Shown here one piece after another: positions 11,922 to 24,990 of a stretch of 64,000 bases of DNA. Positions within the stretch are counted from its first letter, which is position 1, and every line of letters starts with the position of its first letter. The notes under the pieces were generated by a model. The model ran no database searches. It saw only the letters and a program-made list of their open reading frames with translations, and was not told where the DNA came from. A program made the translations under genes and the position numbers. The DNA is taken from contig NC_091111.1 in NCBI RefSeq assembly GCF_024713975.1, positions 15,664,501 through 15,728,500 of the forward strand, read 5' to 3'. This DNA is from Paralichthys olivaceus (Eukaryota > Chordata > Actinopteri > Pleuronectiformes > Paralichthyidae).

Positions 11922-14900
11922 ATGAGCATTCCATGCAGCATCCTAGGTATGAATGACGTGGCCTGGCAGGAGACAAGAGGTGGGATGCTGCATGCAAATG
12001 GTGCTCCTGAGACCGGAGGTGTGAGAGTTCACGTTGGAGGGCCCCTAACCTCAGTTGGAGGAGCTGGACAGGCTCCAGGAGGCACTCATTTACAAGGCAT
12101 GGACAGGGTAGCCAACCCCACCCCAGGTACCCCGCAGCCTCTGCTGAGTGGACGATCTCAGGATGACGCCACAGTCGGATACTTCTTTCAGAGGCAGCCT
12201 GGAGAGCAGCTTGGCGGTTGCACTCCCAGTAAACATCGTTGGCCTACCGGAGATGCCAATCATATTGACCAGGTAAAAAGCCTTTATTTGGAAGACTTCA
12301 ATTACTTTTTGTATAATTTTCTGCAACTTATAACTTATCTCTGTGGTGTCTTTATCTCTCAGGGGTGTTGTTTGGATGCACAATTGAGTAGAACCAAAAC
12401 AATTACAGCCTCCCATTGGAAGGTCAAATTTTCCACATGCACTGTTAATGTATTGTGATTTAAACCAGGTGCCAGACATTAATTAATTACCTTTTATTTT
12501 AGGTTTGTTATATTGAAGTTGGAGCAAACTAAAAATGTCATTGGCTTTTGCCTGTAGAGCTTAATGCAGTGGAGTGCATCATACACAGGGTGAAAGGTTG
12601 AGTGCACAGAGGACAGTTAACCTGTTTGTTACAAGGTCTGTATTAAAAATACAAACAAAGCCTTGTCATTCACAGTGTTCAGAACATGTGAGACCAGTGC
12701 TTAGGTCACAACATTTGTGGTAAAACTGGGCTGAGTTTTAATATCCTATTCTTTGGTTATAGTTTCTTTCCTGAATTAGATGGGATCTTCTTACTGGTAC
12801 TTGTTGCTACACACCCACCGGGCCTCACCTGCATGTCTTTGGTTCACGTGAGGAAAAAGTAAATGCAAGTGGATTCCCCATAAAGGGCCTCAAATTGTCT
12901 GCCTTGACAAGTGATTACCACTGAGCCACTGTACAGATATGTGTTTCTTGTATGTCCAAATTCAAATCAGAAAGTTGATATTCCGGTTAGTAACTTCAAC
13001 TGTCAGATGTTTTTTTTCATCCTTTTTCCCTTTGAATTCAGGGCCAAACAATCACATGTTCATTTATTACAACAGATTCTTTGTGAATGGAGTGAGTACT
13101 TGTGTATCTACAGTCGTATTATTGGTTCTTTAAAGCCTTAATATTGTAATTGTAGTGAGCGTGTTCAAGTCTGCTTTATAGTTAATCAGTTAGGAATTGT
13201 TTGGTTATTCCAGTTTAACCTGCAGGAGTTTCTGAAGTCTTGTGTAACATGTTTTGCAGCCACAGAGGGAATTCATTAATGATGAGTAAAACAAGTTAGG
13301 GTTAGGATTTTTACTTTTTCAACCGACACAGATGAGTTCAGACTGAAGGAAGTATGACAAATGTTAACCCTCAGAGAAAATAATTATGGACCTAGTCAGC
13401 TGACTAGTGACCACAATAACTGAGTGCTCTGCCGATGTCCAACCCAACAAAAATTTTGGAAAACATCCAAATGCAGTTACACTTTCAGATGGTTATAGGG
13501 GGATGAGAAAGTTGCAGTTCAAATTGTTTTCCCAGTGTATATGACGCATAATGTGACCACTCTCAAAAATGAGGATTATTTCAGGACATCACGCTCACTT
13601 CCTCTGAGTGTATGTTTGTTTTCCCGTACTGTCTCGCTCTCTGTTCCTTTCTATCCATATTCTGTTGTGCTTTCACCCATATGTGCCCTCTGGTACAGAT
13701 ATTCAATACTGTTTGATTTAACATTAATATGTACTAATATTGACTGAATTCTGTCATTACCCTTAAAAATACACTAAAAGTTCAATGCTCAACTCAAGTA
13801 TTATGTTTTTCTCTACGGGGGGGCTTTATATTGAATTGACTTAAGGGCCTCTTAATAAAAGTTCACATTTGGCCTTTATTACTTCTCTTAAAAAAGTGAG
13901 TTAAAACCCATTTGGTGGTTGTGTGCTGCAATAAAAAGAATTAATTGAAGTCTTTGTACTGCTTCTAATTTGTACTCTTTTATCTGGTGCCTTTGGTTTT
14001 CTTTTTAACAATGCAATGATTTTGATTTAGATGTTATTAAATCAAAATTGTTCTGTAAAATGTTACCTTTAAAAACCGGTTTTCTCTCTTTTCTAGAACC
14101 GTCCTTTGGATGAAATGAACTATGACTTTCAAGCCCTTGCTTTGGAGTCAAGGGGCATGGGAGAGGTAAGGAGGTTTTTCCCTGAACGTTCATCTTTTTC
14201 TCTATTATGGTACAGCAATGAACCAAAATCGTTTTTTGTGAAACACTCTGTCGTGGCTTGAAATCTGGCTCTAGAACATCTGTAGTTTGCTGCTTTGTAG
14301 AGAATAGAGTAAGCTGCAACAAAGCAGTTATTGTGACTAATGGAAGAGTAGCCGACAAAGGGGTCGGCTGCTCAGACACAAATCAACTTACACTTTGACA
14401 GTGTCGTGTGTTAAGAATTGATAGTGAAGCATAAAGCAGTATTTCACATTTCAGCAAATATGGACAGAGAAGAAGTGGATTACAAACCACAGGCGGATGC
14501 TTTTTATTTCATTTATACGTTTAGCGGTAGATAACTTGGCTCATGGGTTGAAGAATGCAGCTAGCTTCGATAACTGATGTGAATTGCAGGACACGTTAAT
14601 GATTAAGACTTCGAATTCACCTTGTAGCTGTCTGAGGGTGGCCTTGAGCTAGGTTAGAAGCACCTGTGTTTCCACAGAGTTGGCAGCATTCACTACATTT
14701 GTACCCTAAGTGCAGAATTGGCTTGAAAGAATAGCGAACTGGAATTTCTCCTGTCACCATCAACGTCTACATAAATTGTAAAACGACCAAACAATAAATT
14801 CTGTATATATGCAATACTAATTGCTCCACATTTAGATATCCTACAGATGTTTAGAAAATGTGTACACTTTTATTTTCAGCTCTTGCCTGCAAAAAAGCTT

Positions 14901-17900
14901 TGGGATTCTGATGAGATGGCGAAAGATGGAAGGAAAGGGATGCTCCTTGGAGAGGAGTGGAGGGACACTGCCTGGGGAACATCTCGTGAGTGGCTATTGA
15001 CCATGATTAGCTGTGTTGTTTTTGTCTGACTGGGGATTTGTAAAGCTTTTATTTATTTTTTTGGTATACACTGTTAGACATTTGATCACGACTTTTCATT
15101 CAGATCATTCAGTGTCTCAGCCAATCATGGTGCAGCGGCGACCAGGCCAGAGTTTCCATGGCAATGGTGATGCCAATTCTGTGCTTTCACCTCGCTCAGA
15201 AGGTGGAGGCCTGGGTGTGAGCATGGTGGAGTACGTCCTGAGCTCCTCTCCTGGTGACAAGATGGATGGTCGCTACCGGAACGGAGGCTATGTAAGTCAA
15301 ATTCTCTTACTTATTTCTAACCTTATTCTCAAGTGTGGCTTATGGTCAGTTATCTAATAAATTTGTGAATACAGGGTGGAGGAGACGCTGACCCAGATGG
15401 GAGAGAGAAGAGTGATGCTCAAGAGAAAATCTCCCCATTTGAAGAGGATAAGAGCCCAGAGATGAAGGTGGGAGAGGAGAGTGATCCGGCGAAAGCCAAC
15501 GGAAGAAGTCTATTAAACGGCATGGACAGAGACTGCAAAGACTTCAAGTAGGTTTCCCTGTTAACTCTAACATAAAGTGAACCTTTACCCATTTCTTTGT
15601 GCTTTTGATGTTACTAGACATTAGGGGCACACAAAAATGCACAGTTTGGTACGTACCTTTTGATGTCACGATTCACTAAGTTTTCGGTAAAGAAGAAACG
15701 GGGAACAGAAAAACGTAACAGATTTTTTTAATTTATTTTTTTTCAACCCTGGCTCACTCTGTAAAAACTATTTAGGTAAGAAAGACACAGCCAAAGTAAA
15801 CACTCATGGCTGAAATGCGGACAAGAAGGAACTTTGTAACAGGGGCTCGATTATTTCCGGTACACATGCGTACCGAACCGAAAGGCCCGGGCCGAAAATT
15901 TTGTTTAGTTGGGACCAATGTACCGTAACCGTCCTACTAGATATGCTGTCTGGAGCAAATTGTATTACTCATCTAGCAAACATGCTGATGTTCAATGTAT
16001 TTGATTTCCCAGTCCAACACCTGGAAGCCGTCAAGCTTCCCCCACGGAGGCTGTGGAGAGGATGGGCCCAATTCAGACAGGTTTAGAGATGATGGTACAG
16101 CACCACCCCCACGCCCTCCAACAACAGAACACTGTTCAAAACAAGGCTCCTGCTGAGGATTTCCAGAACCAGGAGGCACAGAACATGGGAGGTATGGAGC
16201 AGCAAGCCAATGTGGAGTCCCTTCAGTTTGACTACGCTGGGAACCAGATTCAGGTGGACTCCTCGGGGACTCCAGTAGGATTGTTTGACTACACCTCTCA
16301 GCAGCAGGTCTGTTGAAACACAAAACACATCTATTTAGAGATCTAACTGTAAGTAAGCTCAACAGACTGTGATGCTTTTTTTGTGTGCTTTTTCCCTCCC
16401 AGTTGTTCCAGAGATCTAATCAGCTGACTGTTCAACAACTCACTGCAGCTCAGCAACAACAATATGCCCTGGCTGCAGCCCAGCAGCAGCATCTTGGTAA
16501 GTCACGCTATTTGTATCATTCATTTAAGTACTATTAGTCTCAAGTTGGCTAGATTTAATATGGAAATATAAGTAACATGGCTGTTTTCATATTACCCAGC
16601 TGGCCTTGCTCCCGCATACCCTTACATCATCAATGCTGGCCCCCCTGGAACCGATCCCTACACTGCAGCTGGGCTGGCAGCCGCAGCCACACTTGCAGGT
16701 GATCACACAGCACATTTTCAGATCATGTGATCTTCCCAGTTTATTTCTGCATTTCTCATGCATCTTCTGTCTTCAGTTGTATAAGATGTATATGTAACAT
16801 CAGAATGTTTTCCTCAGGGCCCACAGTGGTTCCACCACAGTACTACGGTGTTCCATGGGGAGTGTACCCTGCTAATCTTTTCCAGCAGCAGGCTGCATCT
16901 AATGCCAATCATTCAGCTAATCAGCAAGCATCCAATCAGGGACCAGGGCCAGGCCAACAACAGGTACGAGTTGTTTATATACTGAAGTCTGGCTGCTTTA
17001 CACAGACTTAGTTTGTTAACTCCATTTCTCATTTGCCTTGTACCATGTTATTGTATATCAGGGGTAGAGAACTTCCAGCTAACTCAATTTGGCCTGCAAG
17101 GGAATTCAAAAATGCAAAAAATTCTAATGACAGCAATTCATTATTACTAGTATGTCCGACAGGGCGGGTCCCACTGTCTGCATGCCTGTCGGGTCACAAT
17201 CGTGGTAAAGGAAACACTTGTGAAGCTGTTTGTAGGCACATACAATGATGAAAAGGGCTAATCTTGAGCGTCCACAGCTGGACCCATGCAGCAGAACTGG
17301 ACGAGTTTCAAGGACATGTGATTTTGGATATAGTAGATGTTCTTTGGCAGAGTTTGTGTTACCAACAAGACCATGCTCTGACCGAGACAATGTTATGCAG
17401 GCAAGTCTTGTGGTGAGTGAGCCAATAGCTAAAAGAGTGAAACTTCATACAGATGGAGAATTTGTAAAGGAGTGGCTTCTTGCTGCAGTGGATAAAAATG
17501 TTCCGAAGTGTCAGCTTGTCTCAAAGAACCATAGCAGAGCAGATAAGTGATATAGCACAAGATAATGAGAAAGCCCCCCGAAGGAATCTGCAATGGGCTC
17601 CCAGAGTTTCTCTCTGGTCTGTGATGATAACCAAGAAGCCATATTTTTTGCATTTGATATGAATTCTAGTCATTACAATTCTGAATGTCACAACCAAAGG
17701 GGATCATTTGTCTGGATAATTTGTTAAAACTAAACCAGCTGTGAGCAGCATTAACATTAACACTATTATATCTCATTGAAGAGTAGGGTTGAGAATCTCT
17801 AGGCACCTCATGAGTTGTTACTGGCTTTATTTTACTCTTGACAGCTTTTAATGAAGAGCTTCAGCAGCCTGTGGGTTGAACAACATAATTGCCTTCTCCC

Positions 17901-20900
17901 TCAGGTAATGCGCACAGGAAACAACCAGCGACCTCTTACGCCTGGGCAAGGCCAGCAAAGTCAGCAAGAGTCTCTAGCTGCAGCAGCTGCTGCAAACCCT
18001 GCACTGGCATACACAGGAATGTCTGGTTAGTAGACCACTACACGCTAGCACTTACCCAAAGATGCTATCAACCAAACACAGTTATCTTCACAACTCGGGT
18101 GTTTTTATAACAACTCTTGAAATAATAATTCTACTTTAATTGCACAGTTATAACCAGTAATGTTTCATTTGTTTATTTTTCTCATCAGGTTATCAGGTGT
18201 TGGCTCCTGCAGCTTACTATGACCAGACTGGAGCTCTGGTGATGGGCCCCGGTGCCCGAACTGGTCTCGGTGGGCCAATGCGTCTTGTCCAGACCCCTCT
18301 ACTCATCAACCCTGCTGCTGCTGCAGCTCAGGCTGGTAGGCACTGATCCATCTCTCATGATCATTTTTAATATGTGAATACAGGACTTAAGGTGACGAGT
18401 CTAAACTCATTGGCTCTCATTTTAAAAACCGCTGTTTTGTGATTGAAATCCTGCTATTGTAGAAAATAAGGCATCAGGGTTAGACAAGCTCATTTCTGGA
18501 AGGACTTTGTTTGCTACTGAACTTCAGAGATTAAATTTGATCTGTGCCACTTGAATAGTATCAATGTGACTTTCTAGTCCTTTTAAATTAAATGTCACTG
18601 GTATAATTATATCACGTGAAAGCCACACAGCCTTTCCTCCCTCTTACTTAATCATTACCAGTCTGAACCATTCTGACCGTGTTTCTCCTTTAACCCCCCA
18701 ATACTGACCTCACCCCTCCTGCCAGCAGCTGCGGTGTCTGCATCTGGGTCTGGCAACAACATGTCTGGTCCTCCAGCTAACGGGCTGTACCGTTCCATGC
18801 CTCAACCTCAACCCCAGCCACAGCAGCAGCAGCAGGCTCCCCCGCCCAGCAGCGGCCTGCCCTCCAGCTCATTCTACGGCTCTGGATCGGTCCCCAACAC
18901 TTCTCAAAGCAGCTCTCTTTTCTCACACACCTCCGCTGCCCCACCACCAAGCTCTTCCCTGGGCTTCAGCAACACCGGCGGTTCTCTTGGCGTGGGCCTA
19001 GGCTCAGCTCTTGGAGCCTTCGGCTCATCTGGTCAGTGACTCGGCCACAAGCTAATTTTATTAAAAACAGTAAATTTTTGATCTTTTGTTTCTTACACTG
19101 GCACACGTTTCTTTCTTTTTTTTTTCTTACAGTATCCAGCTCTACCAGTAGCAGTGTAACTCGCAGGGACTCTCTGTTGGCAAGCTCTGACCTGTACAAA
19201 CGCGGTGGCAGTAATTTAACTCCCATTGGTCAGCCCTTTTACAACAGCCTGGGTTACTCCTCTTCACCCAGTCCTATTGGCCTTACACCCGGTCACTCCC
19301 CACTCACTCCTCCACCTTCTTTGCCCTCCTCCCATGGATCCTCTTCCAGCCTTCACCTTGGTAAGCTTCTTTATGTTCATAGGGTTAGGAAGTACTTTAA
19401 TATTGTGTATTAATAAGACATTTCACCAGTGTAACATTTTATGGTTATTTAAAATGCTGCTCCACAAAGCTATAACCTTTAACTACTTACGTTTCATTAT
19501 TGTAGTCATAATTTGAATCATTTTATAATCCTAGGTGGCCTGACTAATGGCAGCGGGCGTTACATCTCTGCAGCACCTGGAGCTGAGGCAAAGTATCGGA
19601 GTGCTGGTAGTACATCCAGTCTGTTCAATTCCAGCAGCCAGTTGTTCCCTCCGTCTCGGCCCCGTTACAGTCGCTCTGATGTCATGCCGTCCGGACGCAG
19701 CCGTCTACTGGAAGACTTCAGAAACAACCGCTTCCCAAACCTCCAGCTCCGTGACCTTCCAGGACACATGGTGGAGTTCTCTCAAGACCAACATGGATCC
19801 AGGTGGGTGAAATTTGGCTTTATTCAGGGCGAGCAAACTGTGTCGATGTGCTAAAATGTGACTAATATTTTATTTTAATTATTGAATCCAGGTTTATCCA
19901 GCAGAAGCTAGAGAGGGCCACTCCTGCTGAGAGGCAGATGGTGTTTGGAGAGATTCTGCAAGCAGCATACCAGCTGATGACTGATGTCTTTGGGAACTAT
20001 GTCATTCAAAAGTTTTTTGAGGTTTGGACTTTGAAAGTTCATCCTGGTGTAAATTCATTCTCACACAATATTAACTAGAACAGTGATTCTGTGTTGGAGC
20101 ATGTTAACCATTTACTGTGTTTGTATTTCATGCAGTTTGGAAGTGCCGACCAGAAACTGGCTTTGGCAACACGTATTCGTGGCCATGTACTTCCACTGGC
20201 TTTGCAGATGTATGGTTGTAGAGTCATCCAGAAAGCCCTGGAGTCTATTTCCTCAGACCAGCAGGTAATTGTAAGTGAGATTTCAATTCTTTTGAGCATA
20301 GTTTTTGCTGTCTTTTCTTAACTTTTCCCTTTTTTTAACCTTTTCTTCAATTGTTTTTTGACACAGTGACATTTGTTAATATTTTGTCTTCGTTCCATAA
20401 TTTCATCACTTTAGAGCGACATTGTCCGTGAGCTGGATGGCCACGTGTTAAAGTGTGTGAAGGACCAGAATGGGAACCATGTGGTACAGAAGTGCATTGA
20501 GTGTGTCCAACCTCAGGCGCTTCAGTTTATTATTGACGCCTTCCAGGGCCAGGTGAGTTTATGAAGAGAAGAGTCTTAGTCTTGAAAATGTATATGCAAC
20601 TGCCAATCAAGCCTCTACTTGTTATGAGCCAGCCATGACAATTCTTTGTGGAAGTGAATGTTATCTAAATCTCATGCATTCATTGTTTACATTCAGGTGA
20701 TTTCAATCAAGATGAAATCTATTGCATTTCAGGTTAAAAGGCCTTTTCACCAAACAAAATGTCCCTCTTGGCTTTGACTAGAGCCACTGTGTTAGATATG
20801 GGGAAGACGCAAACAGTGAATCATGAGGCCACCGCAGTAACGAGCATCAAACAATCTACACTCTTGAATTTATTCTCTGGTAACGCTTCCTTAAAACACT

Positions 20901-23900
20901 TTTAGTGTTAATTTTGAAAAGCCACAAAGATTACAGGGTTATGTTCTGATGAATGTGAAAGGCCGGCCTGACCACAAAGTTATACAACCCACAAATCTGC
21001 TTTCTCTATGTTCCTTATTCCTCTTTCCTGCCTTTGCTGGTGCATTAAGACCACTTGCAGATTTATTAATTGCCAGGAAAGTGTTTTTCGTCACCCACGT
21101 TAAAAAAACTACTGCTCAAAACTGCCACAGGATACATTTAAGATTCTCCTTGAAAATGCTTTATGGAACTGTTTGTGAAGCTGTTTTTAAACCGCTCTGC
21201 TCTCTCTTTGACCTCCTCTCACAGGTGTTTGTGTTGTCCACACACCCTTACGGCTGCAGAGTGATCCAAAGGATTTTGGAACACTGCACTCAGGAGCAGA
21301 CTCTCCCCATCCTGGAAGAGCTGCATCAGCACTCTGAACAGCTGGGCCAGGTGAGCACATCTGTCTCCAGTCTTCTTCATGTTGATCATTGTTGACATGT
21401 ATGTGCTTGTCTTGTGTATTTTTGCATGTCTCCTTCGTGTTTGAACATTTCACATACTTTTTGTACCTTTGTTGTTGTGGTCTGCTAAGTGTAAAGTGTA
21501 AGGATGAATGTAATTGTACTGTTAGCTGTCATTACATCTGACATGTGATTATTTAAACATCCACCCTACCCCCTCACTTATTCCATCTAGAAATATCAAG
21601 GCGTATCATTGGAGATGACACCCAAAACATATTATACAGTGTCCCGCGATGCACTGTTCAAGGTCAGAGCAATTTGCCTCTCTCTCGCGGATGTCCCTGT
21701 GCTCCCTTCCTCTTTCCCCTTTTTTAATCCTGTCTTTTTTTTAACACTTTTAGATATTTCTCAAACTCCTGACTTTCATAGGCCTTCTCCTAACCCATTG
21801 AGCTATCTTTTTTTTCTTGACTTTTCCCTTCACTTGCTTAATGCCACAGAGGATTCACAAGGCACATGCTTCTTTTTGCCTACAGCATTTCCTGATCAAT
21901 TTGTTTTACTGTTACCTCCCCAATTTCACTTAAAAGTAGAGGATCAAACTGAAGTGGTGCTCAAAAACACTTTTCACCTCAAGCCATTCGAGGGCTCAAG
22001 TTTAAGAAAAAAATGCAAGTTCTTGTTAAAACAGATTGACAGGAAATGGATTTGAAGGTCAATGCTTTACAATTAAAGTTTACATATACCTACCCAACAA
22101 ATTCCCCCCTTAACAAGTATCGATTGGAGAGTGGTGTTATTTGTTGCTTGGTCAGGTGAGTCTTTGCCTCCATCTTGTCGCTAAAATTACACCCATAACT
22201 GTCTATCACCCGTTTCTGAAGGGGCAAAGATGCTTTTGGTTGTTGCCTGGTCAGCAACGCTCCAAACCAGCAGCATCTGTTTTGTCTGACCTTCCGCAGT
22301 GATGACGTAAGGGTATTAAAAGTCTACAAATGGGGGTGTCACTCAGTCGTCGACCTATCATTGTAGTTCTGCATGATTTATCTTACACCAATCAAGACCA
22401 CTGGTGAAACGTAGTGCATGAGTATCCATCAGAGTGAAGGGTGTCGCACCGATTGTGACTTTCAAGTGATAAAATGGCTGTTTGCTTTGAGCTCACACCT
22501 CCACTGCCTCCTACAGGATCAGTATGGTAACTACGTCATTCAGCACGTGTTGGAGCATGGCCGACCGGAAGATAAGAGCAAGATAGTGGCAGAGGTTCGA
22601 GGAAAGGTCCTTGTCCTGAGCCAACACAAATTTGCAAGGTATGGTTTTTGCTTTTACGCACTGGGAGGGATTATATTTACTCCCTGTGGGTGATCTCATC
22701 GCTGTCTGACAATACACATTTTATTCACAAATTGTCCCCAGAAGAATATTAAATTACCAGGGTGTCATGTAACATACTTAATGTTGTTTCAGGTTTTCAC
22801 AAATGACACATAATACTGTCCTCTGTTGTTACTATAGTCATAAATTCACTGCTTAAACATGGTAAACAAACATTCAGTCAGGTTTGTTGTGAAATTAACT
22901 GTAGTAGGCTGGACATCTTTCAGTGTTTCCCATTCATTATCTAGTCTGTGGCGGCCTGCCATATTCTAATTTGTCACACTTTGGTCTGTGTACCTGTCAC
23001 TCAGAATCTGCTTCATGGGAGAGTGACCTTCATGCACGTAAACACCCATAACTGCCATAGATTTAATTCACTTTGTGGGAAACTCTGTCTCTGTTTCTCA
23101 ATATTGCAGAGGTCGGAAACCCCAATGATGCATATATGACAACCAGCTCAGTAACATGACATTTAGTTGACCACAGACTCACTGCAGGAACCACTTAAAG
23201 GAACCTGATACTGATTTGGTGTTGAGTTTGGATGACTTGGTGTGTCATGATGTTCCATAGCCAAGACAAACTGGTACTTGCATTAAAACAATCATCTTTT
23301 TGACCTAATATCTAATCTCTGAATTAAATTTGTTTGCATACTTGAAAATAATAGAATGATTACCTATACTGTTTTAAAGTTTCTAAAACATGCACCTCAG
23401 CAAACATTGCAAATGATGAAATCACTATTTGAAGCTGGTTGAGCAGTGAGTATTTAAAACACAAAAAATGTGTCCAAATCTTTTTATTTAAAAAAAAAAG
23501 ATTTGGACACATTCTTTCATTTGGATCACAGGGTGCTTCTTTTTGTTTGGTTGCACCTCCTGTGGTTTGTCACACTACCTTGCCTTTGGCCCTGACCCAC
23601 CCCAAAAAAGATATCCAACAGCTTCAATTGAATGGAAAGCTCACAACCACAAAATGTTAGGTTAGCAAGGGATTGAAAATTGTTCCACTGGGAAACTTGT
23701 CCAGTCTGTTATAAGCCTTTTAAACATTTTACCAACATAATGCCACAAATACAAAGCAAACCAAACAAGAGAAAAATATTCCACCAGGATTCTTCTCAGA
23801 CTGTTCATCACTGTCTCCGTCAGCTCGGTCGTGAATTGGTGTGTGTTTAATCAAAGTTTCTCTGTCTTTCCTCAGTAATGTTGTTGAGAAGTGTGTGATC

Positions 23901-24990
23901 CATTCTTCGCGTGCCGAAAGAGCTCTGCTGATCGATGAAGTGTGCTGCCAGAAAGACGGGCCTCACAGCGCCCTGTACACAATGATGAAGGACCAGTATG
24001 CCAACTATGTTGTCCAAAGAATGATTGACATGGCAGAACCCGCTCAGCGCAAAATCATCATGCACAAGGTGGGTCAACCACATGGACAGAGACTTTGCAC
24101 AGAAAGGGTCCATCTGAATTCATATTTGGACTAAAGGAACATTTTGTAAGATGAAACTGTTGAAGCTCCTGCACATGCAAATGTTTAACTCGTCTTATAG
24201 TAACAGGTGCAACACAAACCCAACATTTTAAATGCCTACATACCCAAGAGAAGCCGATTAAATGAAAGTTTAGCAAATAGAGGTTTACCCAAGAGAGTTT
24301 TCTCTGGGCGTGTAGGGCCTTTAACAGCATCAGAAAATATTGATCCCTCTGCAGCTTTCAGACAGAGAAAGTAAAACTGCTTCATGTAGCATCGACACAT
24401 GAATTACAATCCAGACAGACCTGTGTGAATAATGCATCAGTGCATTTGAAGACCCATCCGACACTGCGCAGTGATACAGGATTTATTTTAATTTTGCATT
24501 GCAGCAGTTGTGGAGTAGACAAAATGCACTGTTTGTCTTTCGTGGATGACATTGCCAGAAATTCCTGCATTCAAAGCTTGGCTGTCCTCATTCAAGTGAA
24601 TCCAGGGGATTTGTCTTTTCACACAGGGCTGAAGTCGTCCTGAGTTTCACTTAAGCTTTATTCTTTGTTTAAAAAAAAAAAAAAAAAAGTTTGATCAATG
24701 ATTGTTTTGAAGCTTTGCATAATGTTTTTAGAGGGTGAAAAAACTTAGCTTTCAAACACTTTAAAGCCTCAGAATATTTCTACATTGGTTTCATACCTGA
24801 TTTAAACAAGATTGATTTTTAACACTGACCCTTTTCCTCTCTTTTTCTTTTTTTTTAGATCCGGCCTCACATCGCTACTTTGCGCAAGTACACCTACGGG
24901 AAGCACATTCTGGCCAAGCTAGAAAAGTACTACATGAAGAGTGGATCTGAACTGGGTCCTATCGGCGGCCCTGCGAATGGCCTCATGTAG
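11922..24990 (+). CDS. pum2: Pumilio homolog 2, PUF-family RNA-binding translational repressor
   Basis: Cytoplasmic repressor that binds UGUANAUA elements in 3' untranslated regions and recruits deadenylases. Coding exons read by hand: 11922-12272, 14097-14165, 14880-14985, 15104-15291, 15375-15547, 16013-16307, 16403-16496, 16600-16698, 16818-16963, 17905-18025, 18189-18335, 18729-19031, 19133-19360, 19535-19802, 19892-20021, 20136-20270, 20415-20552, 21225-21350, optional 21591-21662, 22517-22638, 23876-24068, 24859-24990. All join in frame, giving about 1187 residues without and 1211 with the optional exon. The N-terminal half is Gln/Ala/Ser-rich with a PQPQPQ/polyQ run near 18808-18835. 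The C-terminal PUM-HD has eight repeats with visible helix motifs such as [42 protein letters not shown] and YANYVVQ. The start at 11922 (MSIPCSILG) is the first in-frame ATG of its exon. The human form I recall starts at the later exon. Pum2 rather than pum1 is chosen from synteny and the VIS codons at the 20270/20415 junction. Confidence 0.96.
12273..14096 (+). other. pum2: pum2 intron, about 1.8 kb
   Basis: The intron lies between the exon encoding the KHRWPTGD segment and the one starting [18 protein letters not shown]. It has a normal GT donor at 12273 and a TTTTCTAG acceptor. I see no gene, RNA motif or clear repeat in it. Confidence 0.6.
15618..15945. mobile_element. Relic of a non-autonomous hAT-like element in a pum2 intron
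   Basis: The left part begins TTAGGGGCACAC and continues into GGTACGTACC. The right part carries GGTACACATGCGTACCGAAC. These resemble the inverted, GTACC/GGTAC-rich ends of short hAT-type elements that I remember as abundant in fish. No open reading frame is present and the target duplication was not identified, so the limits are approximate. Confidence 0.4.
17059..17680 (+). mobile_element. Decayed hAT-type (GTF2IRD2/ZBED5-like) transposase fragment in a pum2 intron
   Basis: The left end CAGGGGTAGAGAACT looks like a hAT terminal repeat. Inside, a stretch at about 17402-17500 encodes ASLVV followed by [19 protein letters not shown]. Another in a different frame at about 17505-17575 encodes [20 protein letters not shown]. 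In the domesticated and transposon proteins of the GTF2IRD2/ZBED5 group these two segments are continuous, so a frameshift lies near 17490-17510. Stops upstream and loss of similarity downstream show the copy is dead. It lies between pum2 coding exons 16818-16963 and 17905-18025 and does not disturb their splice sites. Confidence 0.65.
21591..21662 (+). other. pum2: 72-nt cassette exon in the pum2 PUM homology domain
   Basis: A sequence of exactly 24 codons without a stop, bounded by an acceptor (CCATCTAG at 21590) and a donor (GTCAGA at 21663). Both neighbours are phase 0, so inclusion or skipping keeps the frame. The encoded segment begins KYQGVSLEM and ends SRDALFK. It would be inserted in repeat 6, directly before the DQYGNYVIQ helix that contacts RNA. 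Skipping restores the canonical join of QLGQ to DQYGN seen in other PUM proteins. I infer an alternative exon. The donor is moderate in strength, which fits regulated use. Confidence 0.7.
23467..23513. repeat. Perfect 19-bp inverted repeat (hairpin) in a pum2 intron
   Basis: The arm at 23467-23485 (AATGTGTCCAAATCTTTTT) is the exact reverse complement of 23495-23513, with a 9-nt A/T loop. The flanks do not pair further. It could be a tiny MITE remnant or a product of template switching. The stem is short for a typical animal pre-microRNA. Confidence 0.85.

Noticed and set aside
20944-20975. Possible C/D-box snoRNA (TGATGA with a nearby CTGA) in a pum2 intron
   Set aside because: The C box has the wrong first base, the boxes are too close together and there is no terminal stem.
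22100-22330. Possible inverted-end element in a pum2 intron (TTGCTTGGTCAGG and TTGCCTGGTCAGC phrases)
   Set aside because: The two phrases are in the same orientation and I could not define ends or a second copy, so it is not listed as an element.
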